A DNA stretch of 64,000 nucleotides from assembly GCF_001467025.1 (NCBI RefSeq), contig NZ_LNXV01000011.1:1-64000 (forward strand), given 5' to 3'. This DNA is from Legionella brunensis. Lineage in GTDB: Bacteria > Pseudomonadota > Gammaproteobacteria > Legionellales > Legionellaceae. Shown one piece after another: positions 9,106 through 18,082 of the stretch. The translations under genes and the position numbers were made by a program. The notes under the pieces are model-generated. The model saw only the letters and a program-made list of their open reading frames with translations, did not search any database and was not told where the DNA came from. Each line of letters starts with the position of its first letter. Position 1 is the first letter of the stretch.

Positions 9106-10107
9106 TCACTTATTTCGCTCATTCTGTCTAAGCCAAGACGATACTCGCCTTAACCCTTCCTCAATACTGATTTCTGGACGATAACCTATATCCCTTTTCG
9201 CAGCGCTGATGTCATACCAACAGGTCACAGTCAATTGTTTGGCAACAAATCGGGTGAGCATCGGTTCAGCTCGAATACCAAGCAGTTTATAAAAAAACTC
9301 CAGAATAGCTCCGGCTCCATACGCTAATTTCGGCGATATTGTTTTTTGTACTGCCGGTAAATCTGCAGCCATTAAAATACGATTGATGAACGCATTAATT
9401 TCGACCGGTTCATCTTGGGAAATAAAATAGACTTTGCCAGCACAAGTACTTGTTTCCTTGAGATGCTCGAGGGCTAGGAGGTGTGCTTGCGCAGCATTAT
9501 CCACATAAACCGTATCCACTAAGGCATTATGATTATTGATTAACTTCAACACTCCACGTCGAGCACGCTCAATCAAGCGTGGGATGAGTTGATTATCATG
9601 GGGACCCCAAATTAAATGCGGTCGTAAAGCAACTGTTTTTAATGCATCACTATTAGCGTTCATAACCAGTTGCTCCGCTTTTGCTTTGGTGGCTCCATAA
9701 GCATTTAGAAATTTTGTGGGATAAGGTAACCCTTCGTCAGCACCACGTACCTCGTGACCATCAAATACTGTAGAGGGAGAACTGGTGTAAACCAGAAAAG
9801 AAACTCTTTGTTTTTTACAAGCTGAAATTAATGACTCTGTACCTATTACATTGCACTGATAATAATCTTCATAAGCACCCCAAACTCCTACCTTAGAGGC
9901 AGTATGAATCACTGCATCGATACCTTGTGTGGCTTTGAATAATCGTTGGGAATCCTTCATATCTCCGTAGACCATTTCCACACCTTCTGTCATTAAATCA
10001 GGATAATTACCTCGACAATACACACGTACCTTATCCCCTCGGTCAAGTAATTGTTGCACAATAACCTTACCTAAAAATCCTGTGCCCCCGGTTACTAATA
10101 CTTTCAT
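9106..10107 (-). CDS. oleD: OleD-like NAD(P)-dependent 2-alkyl-3-ketoacid reductase
   Basis: A 333-residue extended short-chain dehydrogenase (3beta-HSD/epimerase type). The Rossmann motif TGGTGFLG lies at residues 6-13 and the catalytic YGATK further on, after a TSS segment (Ser of the triad). OleD reduces the OleA product to a 2-alkyl-3-hydroxy acid. The C-terminal GYRPEISIEEGLRR is typical of the family. The start codon overlaps the end of oleC by 4 bp (ATGA), implying translational coupling. As a bare protein it could be taken for a sterol dehydrogenase; the ole gene order settles the call. Confidence 0.85.
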   Translation of the reverse strand: MKVLVTGGTGFLGKVIVQQLLDRGDKVRVYCRGNYPDLMTEGVEMVYGDMKDSQRLFKATQGIDAVIHTASKVGVWGAYEDYYQCNVIGTESLISACKKQRVSFLVYTSSPSTVFDGHEVRGADEGLPYPTKFLNAYGATKAKAEQLVMNANSDALKTVALRPHLIWGPHDNQLIPRLIERARRGVLKLINNHNALVDTVYVDNAAQAHLLALEHLKETSTCAGKVYFISQDEPVEINAFINRILMAADLPAVQKTISPKLAYGAGAILEFFYKLLGIRAEPMLTRFVAKQLTVTCWYDISAAKRDIGYRPEISIEEGLRRVSSWLRQNERNK

Positions 10108-11762
10108 TTATTAATCTCCTTGGCAGCCCATTTTGCAACCTGTTCACGAATGATTTTTGCATTATGGCGAATGTCCACAGGTAATTTTTTATGGTGCAAA
10201 AAATAACTTATTCGTTGTGTCTGAGGAAATTTTTGCGCTAATTGCCGCAACTCAAGTTGGATGGATGTAAATCTTGCTTTTGTATTTGACTCTAATTCAA
10301 TACAAATAACAGGCACAATTGATCCTTGGACATGAACTCCAACCAAAGCTGACCGAAATACCATAGGATGTTGATTGAAAATTCCTTCACATACTTCGGT
10401 AAAATAGGTTTGATCCTTGGTAATTACCCGTTGTGATTTTCGACCGCAATACCAAAGACGCCCAGACTCATCAAAATACCCCACATCCCCCATTCGATGA
10501 TAAAAATCACGATGATTATCAATAGGAATTTTAGCCAATAATGTTTCTCTTTCCATCTGAAAATAGGATTCCGTTACTTGGGGACCACGCACAACAATTT
10601 CACCAATTTCACCGGGTGGTAAAACGAATTGTTTATTCCACTCACGTAACGGCCTATCATCAATTTGAATTATTTTTACATCAGATGGAGGAACAGTTTT
10701 ACCGACACAAATCCCAAAGCCCTGATGAGTTTTAATTTGTGTATCCTGCAAAATGTCATTTCCTCCCATAAGACTCACTGGTAAAGATTCAGTTGCACCA
10801 TAAGCTGTAAATAATTCAGAGTTAGGATTTAGTGTATCTTTAAATTGTTGGACAATTTTAGGATGCAACGCTGCACCGGCACTAATGGTCCGTTTCAAAG
10901 TAGGCATTTTTAATTTTTTAGTTGCAGCATAACGACTTAAGCGATCTAAAAGAGCGGGTGACGCAAATAAATTAGTTGCGTTAAACTCATGAACTAGTTG
11001 AATAATTGTATCGGGGTTAGCCTTGGCTGGTTTGGAAAAGTCCATATTAGGAATCACACTGGTCATTTCCAATGCTGGATCAAATAATGCAAATAGAGGA
11101 AAAGTAGGCACATCTACTTCACCTGGTTGAATTTGAAAACTTTTCTTTATCAATTCTACTTGAGCCAAAAAATTACTGTGTTTGTAGACTGCACCCTTTG
11201 GGATGCCTGTGCTTCCACTAGTAAACAGGATGGCAGCAATATCGTTGCCATGGGTTACAGGTAAATCTAACGGAGACTGAGTTTCCTTGCCTTGCTGACA
11301 AATTTGCTCTAAGGTGGTCCCTCCCCAAAACAAGCGAGGCCCAACTGTAATAATTTGTTGAATAGATTTTTTGCCCCATTTTAATAAAATCCTAGCGATT
11401 TGCGCTAGCGGAATGCCAATAAAGCCAATAGGTTCTACTTGATCTAATGCATGCTTTAATTTTGCTTTTTCCAAACCGGGATCAATAATTACAGGGACAA
11501 TACCTGCCTTAAACAAGCCAAATACCAAAGAAAAAAACATTAAACCAGGTTTGACCATTAACACCACACGGTCTTTAGGTTTCAAACCATGAATAAGTAA
11601 CCCTTTGGCAATCCAGTGACTAGCCTGATTCAGCTCCTGATAAGTATAACTTAAATACTGCCCCGTTTTAGTCTGTACATAGAGCGCAACTTTATCAGGC
11701 TTACGTTGGGCCAAAATAGAAAGAAATCCAGAAATGTTAACAATTGGGCTTGGTTCACTCAT
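10104..11762 (-). CDS. oleC: OleC-like beta-lactone synthetase (AMP-forming ligase family)
   Basis: A 552-residue ANL-superfamily adenylating enzyme. The P-loop-like LFTSGSTGIPKGAVYKH (A3 core), AYGATESLP (A5) and GDVGYFDESGRLWYCGRK (A7-A8) are all present. OleC activates the 3-hydroxy acid with ATP and closes it to a beta-lactone rather than forming a CoA thioester. The OleC-type features include the FPLFALFDPALEM segment after the A3 loop. It overlaps oleB by 8 bp and oleD by 4 bp, so the three are one operon. A generic acyl-CoA ligase is the only alternative, made unlikely by context. Confidence 0.88.
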   Translation of the reverse strand: MSEPSPIVNISGFLSILAQRKPDKVALYVQTKTGQYLSYTYQELNQASHWIAKGLLIHGLKPKDRVVLMVKPGLMFFSLVFGLFKAGIVPVIIDPGLEKAKLKHALDQVEPIGFIGIPLAQIARILLKWGKKSIQQIITVGPRLFWGGTTLEQICQQGKETQSPLDLPVTHGNDIAAILFTSGSTGIPKGAVYKHSNFLAQVELIKKSFQIQPGEVDVPTFPLFALFDPALEMTSVIPNMDFSKPAKANPDTIIQLVHEFNATNLFASPALLDRLSRYAATKKLKMPTLKRTISAGAALHPKIVQQFKDTLNPNSELFTAYGATESLPVSLMGGNDILQDTQIKTHQGFGICVGKTVPPSDVKIIQIDDRPLREWNKQFVLPPGEIGEIVVRGPQVTESYFQMERETLLAKIPIDNHRDFYHRMGDVGYFDESGRLWYCGRKSQRVITKDQTYFTEVCEGIFNQHPMVFRSALVGVHVQGSIVPVICIELESNTKARFTSIQLELRQLAQKFPQTQRISYFLHHKKLPVDIRHNAKIIREQVAKWAAKEINK

Positions 11763-12735
11763 TTTTCTTTCTCAAAGGATGATCGATTAAAAATTGTTTC
11801 ACCAAAGGAATAACTTCTTCTTTCGCATCTTCAAGCACATAGTGACCATGACGTGGAAATCGATGAATTAGGGCGTTTGGAAAACACCGTTGCCATTGTT
11901 CAAGGATATGTTTATCAAACACAAAATCTTTCATGCCCCAGCAGATAAGCATGGGAACCTTTTCCAATAAGGGCAGTTGCTTTTGAACAGAGCTCAGAAA
12001 GGAATAGGAATAATCATTGGGTTTTACAGGGATATCATGTACAAACTCCCAGAGAGCGATACGGTGAGATGGTGAGTCATAAGGACAACAGTAGGCTTCA
12101 CGTAAGAGCTTAGGCATACGGACTGCCTGACAACCAATCCAGGCCGTACCACGAGCGAAGAAATTATGCTGCACCACTAAATATTTTCCAATCGTACTTC
12201 TCGCTAAGCGTAACAACCAAGGGAATCTTTTCTGTTTGGGTAGATGAAATACAGAAGTATTTAAAACGATGATTCGTGCAATACTTTCGGGATGCTGCAC
12301 CGCATAGGCCATTCCAATAAAACCACCCCAATCATGTAACACTAAAGTTAGGTTGTTTTTCATTCTTAGTTGCTCTAAAAGAACGTTCAAATCATGAACC
12401 CGTTGTTGTACTGTATAAGAGTATTCATTCCTGCTTGGTTTCTCAGACAATCCACAGCCAATATGGTCAGGAACAATAACGTGATATTGATTTTTCAAAG
12501 CATGAACCAAGTATCGGTAATAAAAAGACCAACTTGGATTACCATGGAGCATAATAATAGGCTCACCGCATCCTTCATCAATAAAATGCATTTTTTTGCC
12601 ATCAATGCTTAGAAAATTATTTTTAAAATCATAAGCAAACTGTCTTAGATATAGGCAAAAATCGGCATTAATTTCTGGCATATCAACACATTCTTTAGAG
12701 GTACATTTTCTAAGTATAGATGAGGCCATTGGCAT
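11755..12735 (-). CDS. oleB: OleB-like beta-lactone decarboxylase (alpha/beta hydrolase)
   Basis: A 326-residue haloalkane-dehalogenase-like alpha/beta hydrolase. The oxyanion-side motif LHGNPSWSFYYR and the nucleophile elbow LVLHDWGGFIG (Asp nucleophile) are typical of OleB; a C-terminal RHGHYVLED supplies the His. OleB opens the beta-lactone made by OleC and releases CO2, giving a cis internal olefin. It is the first gene of the leftward unit. The start is uncertain: ATGs at 12735, 12729 and 12681 all lack a strong Shine-Dalgarno. Without the ole neighbours it would be annotated simply as a dehalogenase-like hydrolase. Confidence 0.85.
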   Translation of the reverse strand: MPMASSILRKCTSKECVDMPEINADFCLYLRQFAYDFKNNFLSIDGKKMHFIDEGCGEPIIMLHGNPSWSFYYRYLVHALKNQYHVIVPDHIGCGLSEKPSRNEYSYTVQQRVHDLNVLLEQLRMKNNLTLVLHDWGGFIGMAYAVQHPESIARIIVLNTSVFHLPKQKRFPWLLRLARSTIGKYLVVQHNFFARGTAWIGCQAVRMPKLLREAYCCPYDSPSHRIALWEFVHDIPVKPNDYSYSFLSSVQKQLPLLEKVPMLICWGMKDFVFDKHILEQWQRCFPNALIHRFPRHGHYVLEDAKEEVIPLVKQFLIDHPLRKKNE

Positions 12736-12812
12736 TAAATATTTTTATCACATTGTATTGAAATTATACTATTATTTTCTTTATATGCTTTATTATCCTT
12801 AAGGTAAATAAA
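12736..12812. promoter_or_regulatory. divergent promoter region between ole and pfa units
   Basis: These 77 bp must hold promoters for both units. Rightward: TTGAAA (12758-12763), 17-bp spacer, TTATAT (12781-12786), then a short leader with AAGG (12801-12804) eight bases before the pfaA start. Leftward: a TATAAT on the minus strand (12763-12768) without a good -35. The two elements overlap, so RNA polymerase binding in the two directions would compete, allowing one regulator to set both. Confidence 0.5.
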
Positions 12813-15800
12813 TTGGGAAATGTGGAGATTGCAGTTATCGGGGTATCCGCCATAGGACCTGAAAGCACTGACATCAATCAATTGTGGCGTAATATCATTG
12901 ACGGAAAAGATTGTATTATCGATATTCCAGAAAATCGTTGGCTTATTTCCGATTATTACGATCCTGATCCGAGCAAAGAGGATAAGGTTTATTGTAAAAA
13001 AGGCTCCTTCCTAGATGACACTCCTTTTGACGCGCTTGAATTTGGTATACCCCCTACAAGTCTGGAATTAACAGATACCACACAATTATTAGCATTAATC
13101 GCAGCCAAACATGTGTTGAACGATGCCTGCCATGGTTCCTATTCAAATATTGATTTAAGCCGAGCCAGTATCATTCTTGGAGTTACCTCAGCACAAGAAT
13201 TATTAGTCAGCATGGGTTCACGTATTCAACGCCCAATTTGGCATAAAGCATTATTAAAATTGGGACTTTCTGAAGAAAAAACAGCGCAAGTTTGTCAAGC
13301 TATAGCTGCTCAATACCAACCTTGGCGAGAACAAACCTTCCCGGGATTATTAGGCAACGTCGTTGCGGGCAGAATAGCGAATCGCTTTAATTTTGGGGGA
13401 ACAAATTGTGTCACTGATGCTGCATGTGCCAGTTCCTTTTCAGCTATTTCCATGGGGATTAATGAATTATTATTGCATCAAGCTGATCTTGTCATCACAG
13501 GTGGTGCAGATACATTCAATGACATTTTTATGTACATGTGTTTTGCTAAAACAACAGCGTTGTCTTTTAGCGGCATTTGTAGACCCTTTGACGAAAACTC
13601 TGACGGAACTTTATTGGGCGAAGGGATATGTCTCTTTGCACTAAAAAGGTTAGAGGATGCTGTGTCAAATGGTGATCGTATCTATGCAGTGATTAAAGGA
13701 GTCGGTAAATCTTCCGATGGAAAAGCAAAAAGTATTTATGCTCCTTTAGCAAAAGGCCAAGAAACCGCTCTGAATCGGGCTTACCAAGAAGCAGGATATT
13801 CACCTGAAACGGTTGAATTAGTAGAGGCTCATGGAACAGGAACAAAAGCAGGCGACAGTGAAGAATTTAAAGCCTTAAACCAAGTCTTTAGTCAACAGGA
13901 ACAAAAGAAACCCTGGTGTGCTTTGGGTTCTATAAAATCACAAATCGGCCATACTAAAGCCGCTGCAGGAGCATTTGGGCTTTTTAAAATTATTATGGCC
14001 TTAAATCATAAAATCTATCCACCAACAATAAACGTCACCCAACCCAATAGCTCATTAAATATAGAACAGAGTCCATTTTATCTAAATACACGTAGTAGAC
14101 CATGGATTAAAGATCAAAAACAGAATCCAAGAAGAGCCAGTGTCAGTTCTTTTGGCTTTGGCGGGACCAATTTTCATATTACTGTCGAAGAATATGGTAA
14201 AGGTGAAAAATTAAATATTCGTCCATTCGAGCTTCTATTAATTAGCGGTGAGAATCCCCACGCTATTTTAGAAAAAATAGATGACTTACAACGTCATGCA
14301 CATCGACCTCTTTCCCATTTGGCCAAAAAGAGCCAATTAGAATTTAAACCAGAAGAAGAATGTAGATTGTCCATGGTTATCCCAATCACTACAAACCTTG
14401 CAAAGCATCTGGCTAAAGTTCACGAGTGCCTCATGAAACAATCTATTTCTGAGTTAGAAGCACTCAACGTTCTTTATTCCGATAAAAAAACCAATGGTAA
14501 AACAGCCTTTATTTTTGCTGGTCAAAACAGTCAACGATTATATATGGGGGATCAATTGGCCATGTATTTTAATCCAGCCCGCTCTGCTTGGGATGAAGTT
14601 GCTGGATTAAAATTGGATAATCAGTTTAGGCTACATGATGTTGTCTTTCCATCCCCCGCTTTTAGTCCTCAGCAAAAAATGGAATATGAACAACGATTAA
14701 ATCAATCATCATGGACTCAAAGTACCTTAGCGGCTCATGGATTTTCCCAATTTCGACTTCTTCAAGCTCTTGGGATTAAAAGTGATTTTATGATAGGACA
14801 CAGTTTTGGGGAGTTGATTGCATTAGCTGCATCGGGTTTGATGGATTTACCAACTCTGGTGAAGATGAGTTGGGACAGAGGTTGTAATATCGAGCAACAT
14901 GCACCATCGGGTGCTATGTTGGCTATTATTCATCCTTTAGAACAAATTGAAGAAGAAATAAGCAAATGGAATCTTAATATTTCAATAGCCAATAAAAATA
15001 GTTCGCAACAATGTGTGGTCAGTGGGGATGATAAAGAAATTGAAAAATTAATCCAATTATTGACTGCGGCAAAAATTGTTCATGTCCTTTTGAAAACAAA
15101 ACATCCAATGCATACACAGAAAATGGCTGTCGCGGCAAAAAACTTTAGAAATTATTGTACGCAATTAAAGTTATTACCACTTAGCAACGTCGTATTGACT
15201 AATCTAGATGCTACTGAGTTCCCTCATGACAGAGAAATACAATTGGATTACATGGCCAATCATATGGCTCAACCAGTTAACTTTATTAAACAACTTAATG
15301 AACTCTATAAAAATGGTGTTAGAGTCTTTATTGAAATATCGCCTAAAAAAGTACTACAAAACTTTGTCACGGATACACTCACAAATAACGATATTTGCGC
15401 CGTATCATTAGGTAGTTCTGAAGGCCATGAGCTATTAAATCTCTTCCATACGTTAGCAGCACTTTCTATCAATGCAGGAATTAAAATAAATTATGAAGGA
15501 TTATGGGATGGCTATGCGGATCCTGAAAAACTCATAACACAAACCTATAGCCAAAATACAGTAATGATTACAGGCTCCAACTTTAATAGGCCTTATCCTC
15601 CTGGAAAATTTGATATTACACCACTTGAAATAAAAAAATCTGATGATGATTCTCAGCTCATGGCATGGGTCAAAGAATCTGAAAGAAAATTAGAGAATCT
15701 TTATTTGGATTTTGAGAAAAAAATCAAAAATGAACAAAGTGAATTGCTCCATTTACTGATGCCTAAGAACGATCAAAAGATGCAATCCCCTAAACCCTAT

Positions 15801-18074
15801 GTAGAAGATAACTTGGATGATGATTATGAGCAAAATTTACCACTCCCATCACCCGCTCTTGCTTTGAATACATCTGCTACTAAAAGCAATGTAGACTCCA
15901 TTAAACCCTCTATCGAGCCTATTAAGACCAACCTCTCTAAAGAACCTGATCTGCCAATTTCTGAAACAAAACCCTTAATAGTTGAAAATACAAATGCTCA
16001 CTCTCCCGAACAACTAACGGATATTGCAACAACTCTAGTTAAGCTCATTGCAGAAAAAACTGGCTTTAATCAAGAAATAATTAAACTACCCATGTCACTA
16101 GAAGCAGATCTGGGTATTGACTCGATTAAACGAGTTGAAATTTTCGCTGCTATGCGAAAAGAACTACCTAATTTACCTGTAGTTGATCCCACACAGTTGG
16201 CTAGGCTTAATACATTACAAGAAATTGTTGCTCTATTTCAAACGATGAATCAACCCAATCATCCTAAGATTGATGAAACTCCTTCCTTTGCTCAAATAAA
16301 CAATTCGGTTACAGAAACCACTCAAATTAATGCTATACAATCTGATGAGTTAGAAAATATATTCAAACAAATCATTGGAGAAAAAACTGGATTTAGTCCA
16401 GACATCATCAAGGCCGATATGTCATTGGAAGCGGACCTTGGCGTTGACTCTATTAAGCGAGTCGAAATATTGGCAAAGTTACGTAAATTAAGACCCGATT
16501 TACCTACCGTTACTCCAGATAAATTGGCTGGGTTAAATTCAATTGCAGAAATTCTAGCTTTATTAAAACCTGTGGAATTAAATCCACTTCCTGTAAAAAA
16601 TAATACGTGGCGTTCTGTATTAGAATTAGAAAATGCTATCCCTGCCAATAAACCTTTACCTAAGCTGCTTGAAGGTGATGTTGCCATTGTAGGCAAGCCT
16701 CTAGGCCTAGCTCAAGCTTTGCTGACATTGATGCAAGAAAAGAACATTAAAGCCAGTTTGGTTGACTCACCAATTAAACAATGTGATGTTTTAATTTATC
16801 TTGCTGGTTTACAGAACTTTTCAAATGAAGAGGCTGCAATTGAGTGTAATGTTGAAGCATTCACCTATGCTAAAGAAGCTTTGCCTTATTTAAGCAATAC
16901 AAAAGGCAGCATCGTATTAGTTCAAAATACAGGTGGAAATTTTGGTCATAATAACAATGAAATTATCTTAGCATGGAGTGGCGGTCTTAGTGGATTGGCT
17001 AAAACCTTGCGCATAGAAGCACCCTCTTGTACTACTCGGATGCTCGATATCAATACTACCAATCAAACAGACGCACAAATTGCTGAACAGTTATACCGGG
17101 AATTATTAAAAGGAAGTGATGATATCGAGATTGGCATCAATGGATCGCAACGAATTAAACCTGTCTCTCGAAAAAAAGCACTTTCAGATTCAACAAATAC
17201 ACTGCGCTTTGATGACAAATCAGTAATTCTTGTAACGGGAGGTGCACGAGGAATCACAGCAAAATGCATTATCGAAGTATCAAATCATGTTAAGCCAACG
17301 TTTATCCTTTTAGGTCGCACAGTCATCAAAGAAGAGCCCCCTGAATTACGTGCATTAAAAGAGAGTAGCGCCATTCAACAATGGCTAATTAATAAAGCAC
17401 AACAACAAGGTGAAGGAATTGAACCAAGAGTTATTCGCCAACAACTCTCTTTAATTTTAGCATCAAGAGAAATCACAAGCACCATTGAATTATTAAAACA
17501 AAATAACTGCCAGGTTTCTTATCATCCTATCGATATTTGTGATGATGAAGCAGTGCAAAGAGTGACTCATCAAATTATACAGAGTTATGGACCTATCACT
17601 GGATTAATTCATGCCGCAGGGGTTATCGCTGACAAATTAATCATTGAGAAAAGTTTGGATGATTTTAATAAAGTCTTTAACACCAAAGTCATGGGCTTAA
17701 GAAATTTATTAAACGCTATTCCGATTTCATCGTTACATTTTATCGTTCTTTTTTCCTCCATTGCAGCACGTTATGGGAATAGAGGACAATCAGATTATGC
17801 CATGGCCAATGAAGTTTTGAATCGAATTGCCCAGACATTACATCATAAATATCAACCTAATCTTAAAGTGAAATCTATTAACTGGAGTCCCTGGGATAGC
17901 GGGATGGTCACTGAAGAATTAAAAAATAATTTTAAACTGAATGGGATTGATATTGTCTCTACACAATCAGGAACCCGCCTTTTTGTTGATGAATTATTGA
18001 CAGATGATGCAAACGATACAGAAATAATTTTAGGGCCAGACGTCAATTTATCGTTGAGGGATTTAAAGACATAG
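12813..18074 (+). CDS. pfaA: PfaA-like polyunsaturated fatty acid synthase, KS-AT-ACP-ACP-KR
   Basis: A 1753-residue iterative megasynthase. Domains: ketosynthase about 1-450 with Cys205 (DAACASS), His340 (EAHGTGT) and His380 (GHTKAAAG); malonyl/acyl transferase about 560-880 with GHSFGE (Ser664); a low-complexity linker; two acyl carrier domains with phosphopantetheine serines Ser1104 and Ser1213, each in the PfaA-type context LG(I/V)DSIKRVEI; ketoreductase about 1330-1753 with TGGARGI near 1472 and Tyr1662. The order equals that of PfaA, but marine PfaA proteins carry five or six tandem ACPs against two here. The start is TTG with AAGG eight bases upstream; a GTG at 12822 is possible. The next gene follows after 8 bp. 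A phosphopantetheinyl transferase (PfaE) is needed and is not in the window. Confidence 0.92.
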   Translation: MGNVEIAVIGVSAIGPESTDINQLWRNIIDGKDCIIDIPENRWLISDYYDPDPSKEDKVYCKKGSFLDDTPFDALEFGIPPTSLELTDTTQLLALIAAKHVLNDACHGSYSNIDLSRASIILGVTSAQELLVSMGSRIQRPIWHKALLKLGLSEEKTAQVCQAIAAQYQPWREQTFPGLLGNVVAGRIANRFNFGGTNCVTDAACASSFSAISMGINELLLHQADLVITGGADTFNDIFMYMCFAKTTALSFSGICRPFDENSDGTLLGEGICLFALKRLEDAVSNGDRIYAVIKGVGKSSDGKAKSIYAPLAKGQETALNRAYQEAGYSPETVELVEAHGTGTKAGDSEEFKALNQVFSQQEQKKPWCALGSIKSQIGHTKAAAGAFGLFKIIMALNHKIYPPTINVTQPNSSLNIEQSPFYLNTRSRPWIKDQKQNPRRASVSSFGFGGTNFHITVEEYGKGEKLNIRPFELLLISGENPHAILEKIDDLQRHAHRPLSHLAKKSQLEFKPEEECRLSMVIPITTNLAKHLAKVHECLMKQSISELEALNVLYSDKKTNGKTAFIFAGQNSQRLYMGDQLAMYFNPARSAWDEVAGLKLDNQFRLHDVVFPSPAFSPQQKMEYEQRLNQSSWTQSTLAAHGFSQFRLLQALGIKSDFMIGHSFGELIALAASGLMDLPTLVKMSWDRGCNIEQHAPSGAMLAIIHPLEQIEEEISKWNLNISIANKNSSQQCVVSGDDKEIEKLIQLLTAAKIVHVLLKTKHPMHTQKMAVAAKNFRNYCTQLKLLPLSNVVLTNLDATEFPHDREIQLDYMANHMAQPVNFIKQLNELYKNGVRVFIEISPKKVLQNFVTDTLTNNDICAVSLGSSEGHELLNLFHTLAALSINAGIKINYEGLWDGYADPEKLITQTYSQNTVMITGSNFNRPYPPGKFDITPLEIKKSDDDSQLMAWVKESERKLENLYLDFEKKIKNEQSELLHLLMPKNDQKMQSPKPYVEDNLDDDYEQNLPLPSPALALNTSATKSNVDSIKPSIEPIKTNLSKEPDLPISETKPLIVENTNAHSPEQLTDIATTLVKLIAEKTGFNQEIIKLPMSLEADLGIDSIKRVEIFAAMRKELPNLPVVDPTQLARLNTLQEIVALFQTMNQPNHPKIDETPSFAQINNSVTETTQINAIQSDELENIFKQIIGEKTGFSPDIIKADMSLEADLGVDSIKRVEILAKLRKLRPDLPTVTPDKLAGLNSIAEILALLKPVELNPLPVKNNTWRSVLELENAIPANKPLPKLLEGDVAIVGKPLGLAQALLTLMQEKNIKASLVDSPIKQCDVLIYLAGLQNFSNEEAAIECNVEAFTYAKEALPYLSNTKGSIVLVQNTGGNFGHNNNEIILAWSGGLSGLAKTLRIEAPSCTTRMLDINTTNQTDAQIAEQLYRELLKGSDDIEIGINGSQRIKPVSRKKALSDSTNTLRFDDKSVILVTGGARGITAKCIIEVSNHVKPTFILLGRTVIKEEPPELRALKESSAIQQWLINKAQQQGEGIEPRVIRQQLSLILASREITSTIELLKQNNCQVSYHPIDICDDEAVQRVTHQIIQSYGPITGLIHAAGVIADKLIIEKSLDDFNKVFNTKVMGLRNLLNAIPISSLHFIVLFSSIAARYGNRGQSDYAMANEVLNRIAQTLHHKYQPNLKVKSINWSPWDSGMVTEELKNNFKLNGIDIVSTQSGTRLFVDELLTDDANDTEIILGPDVNLSLRDLKT

Positions 18075-18082
18075 GATGACTT

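Noticed and set aside
12783-12806. second PmrA box upstream of pfaA
   Set aside because: The CTTAAGGTA half is present, but the other half is at the wrong spacing, and the AAGG serves as the Shine-Dalgarno. Kept only as a shared 14-mer with 46697.
16322-16696. 124-codon frame on the minus strand inside pfaA
   Set aside because: It is antisense to the two ACP domains, whose motifs are intact; no ribosome binding site and no recognisable product.
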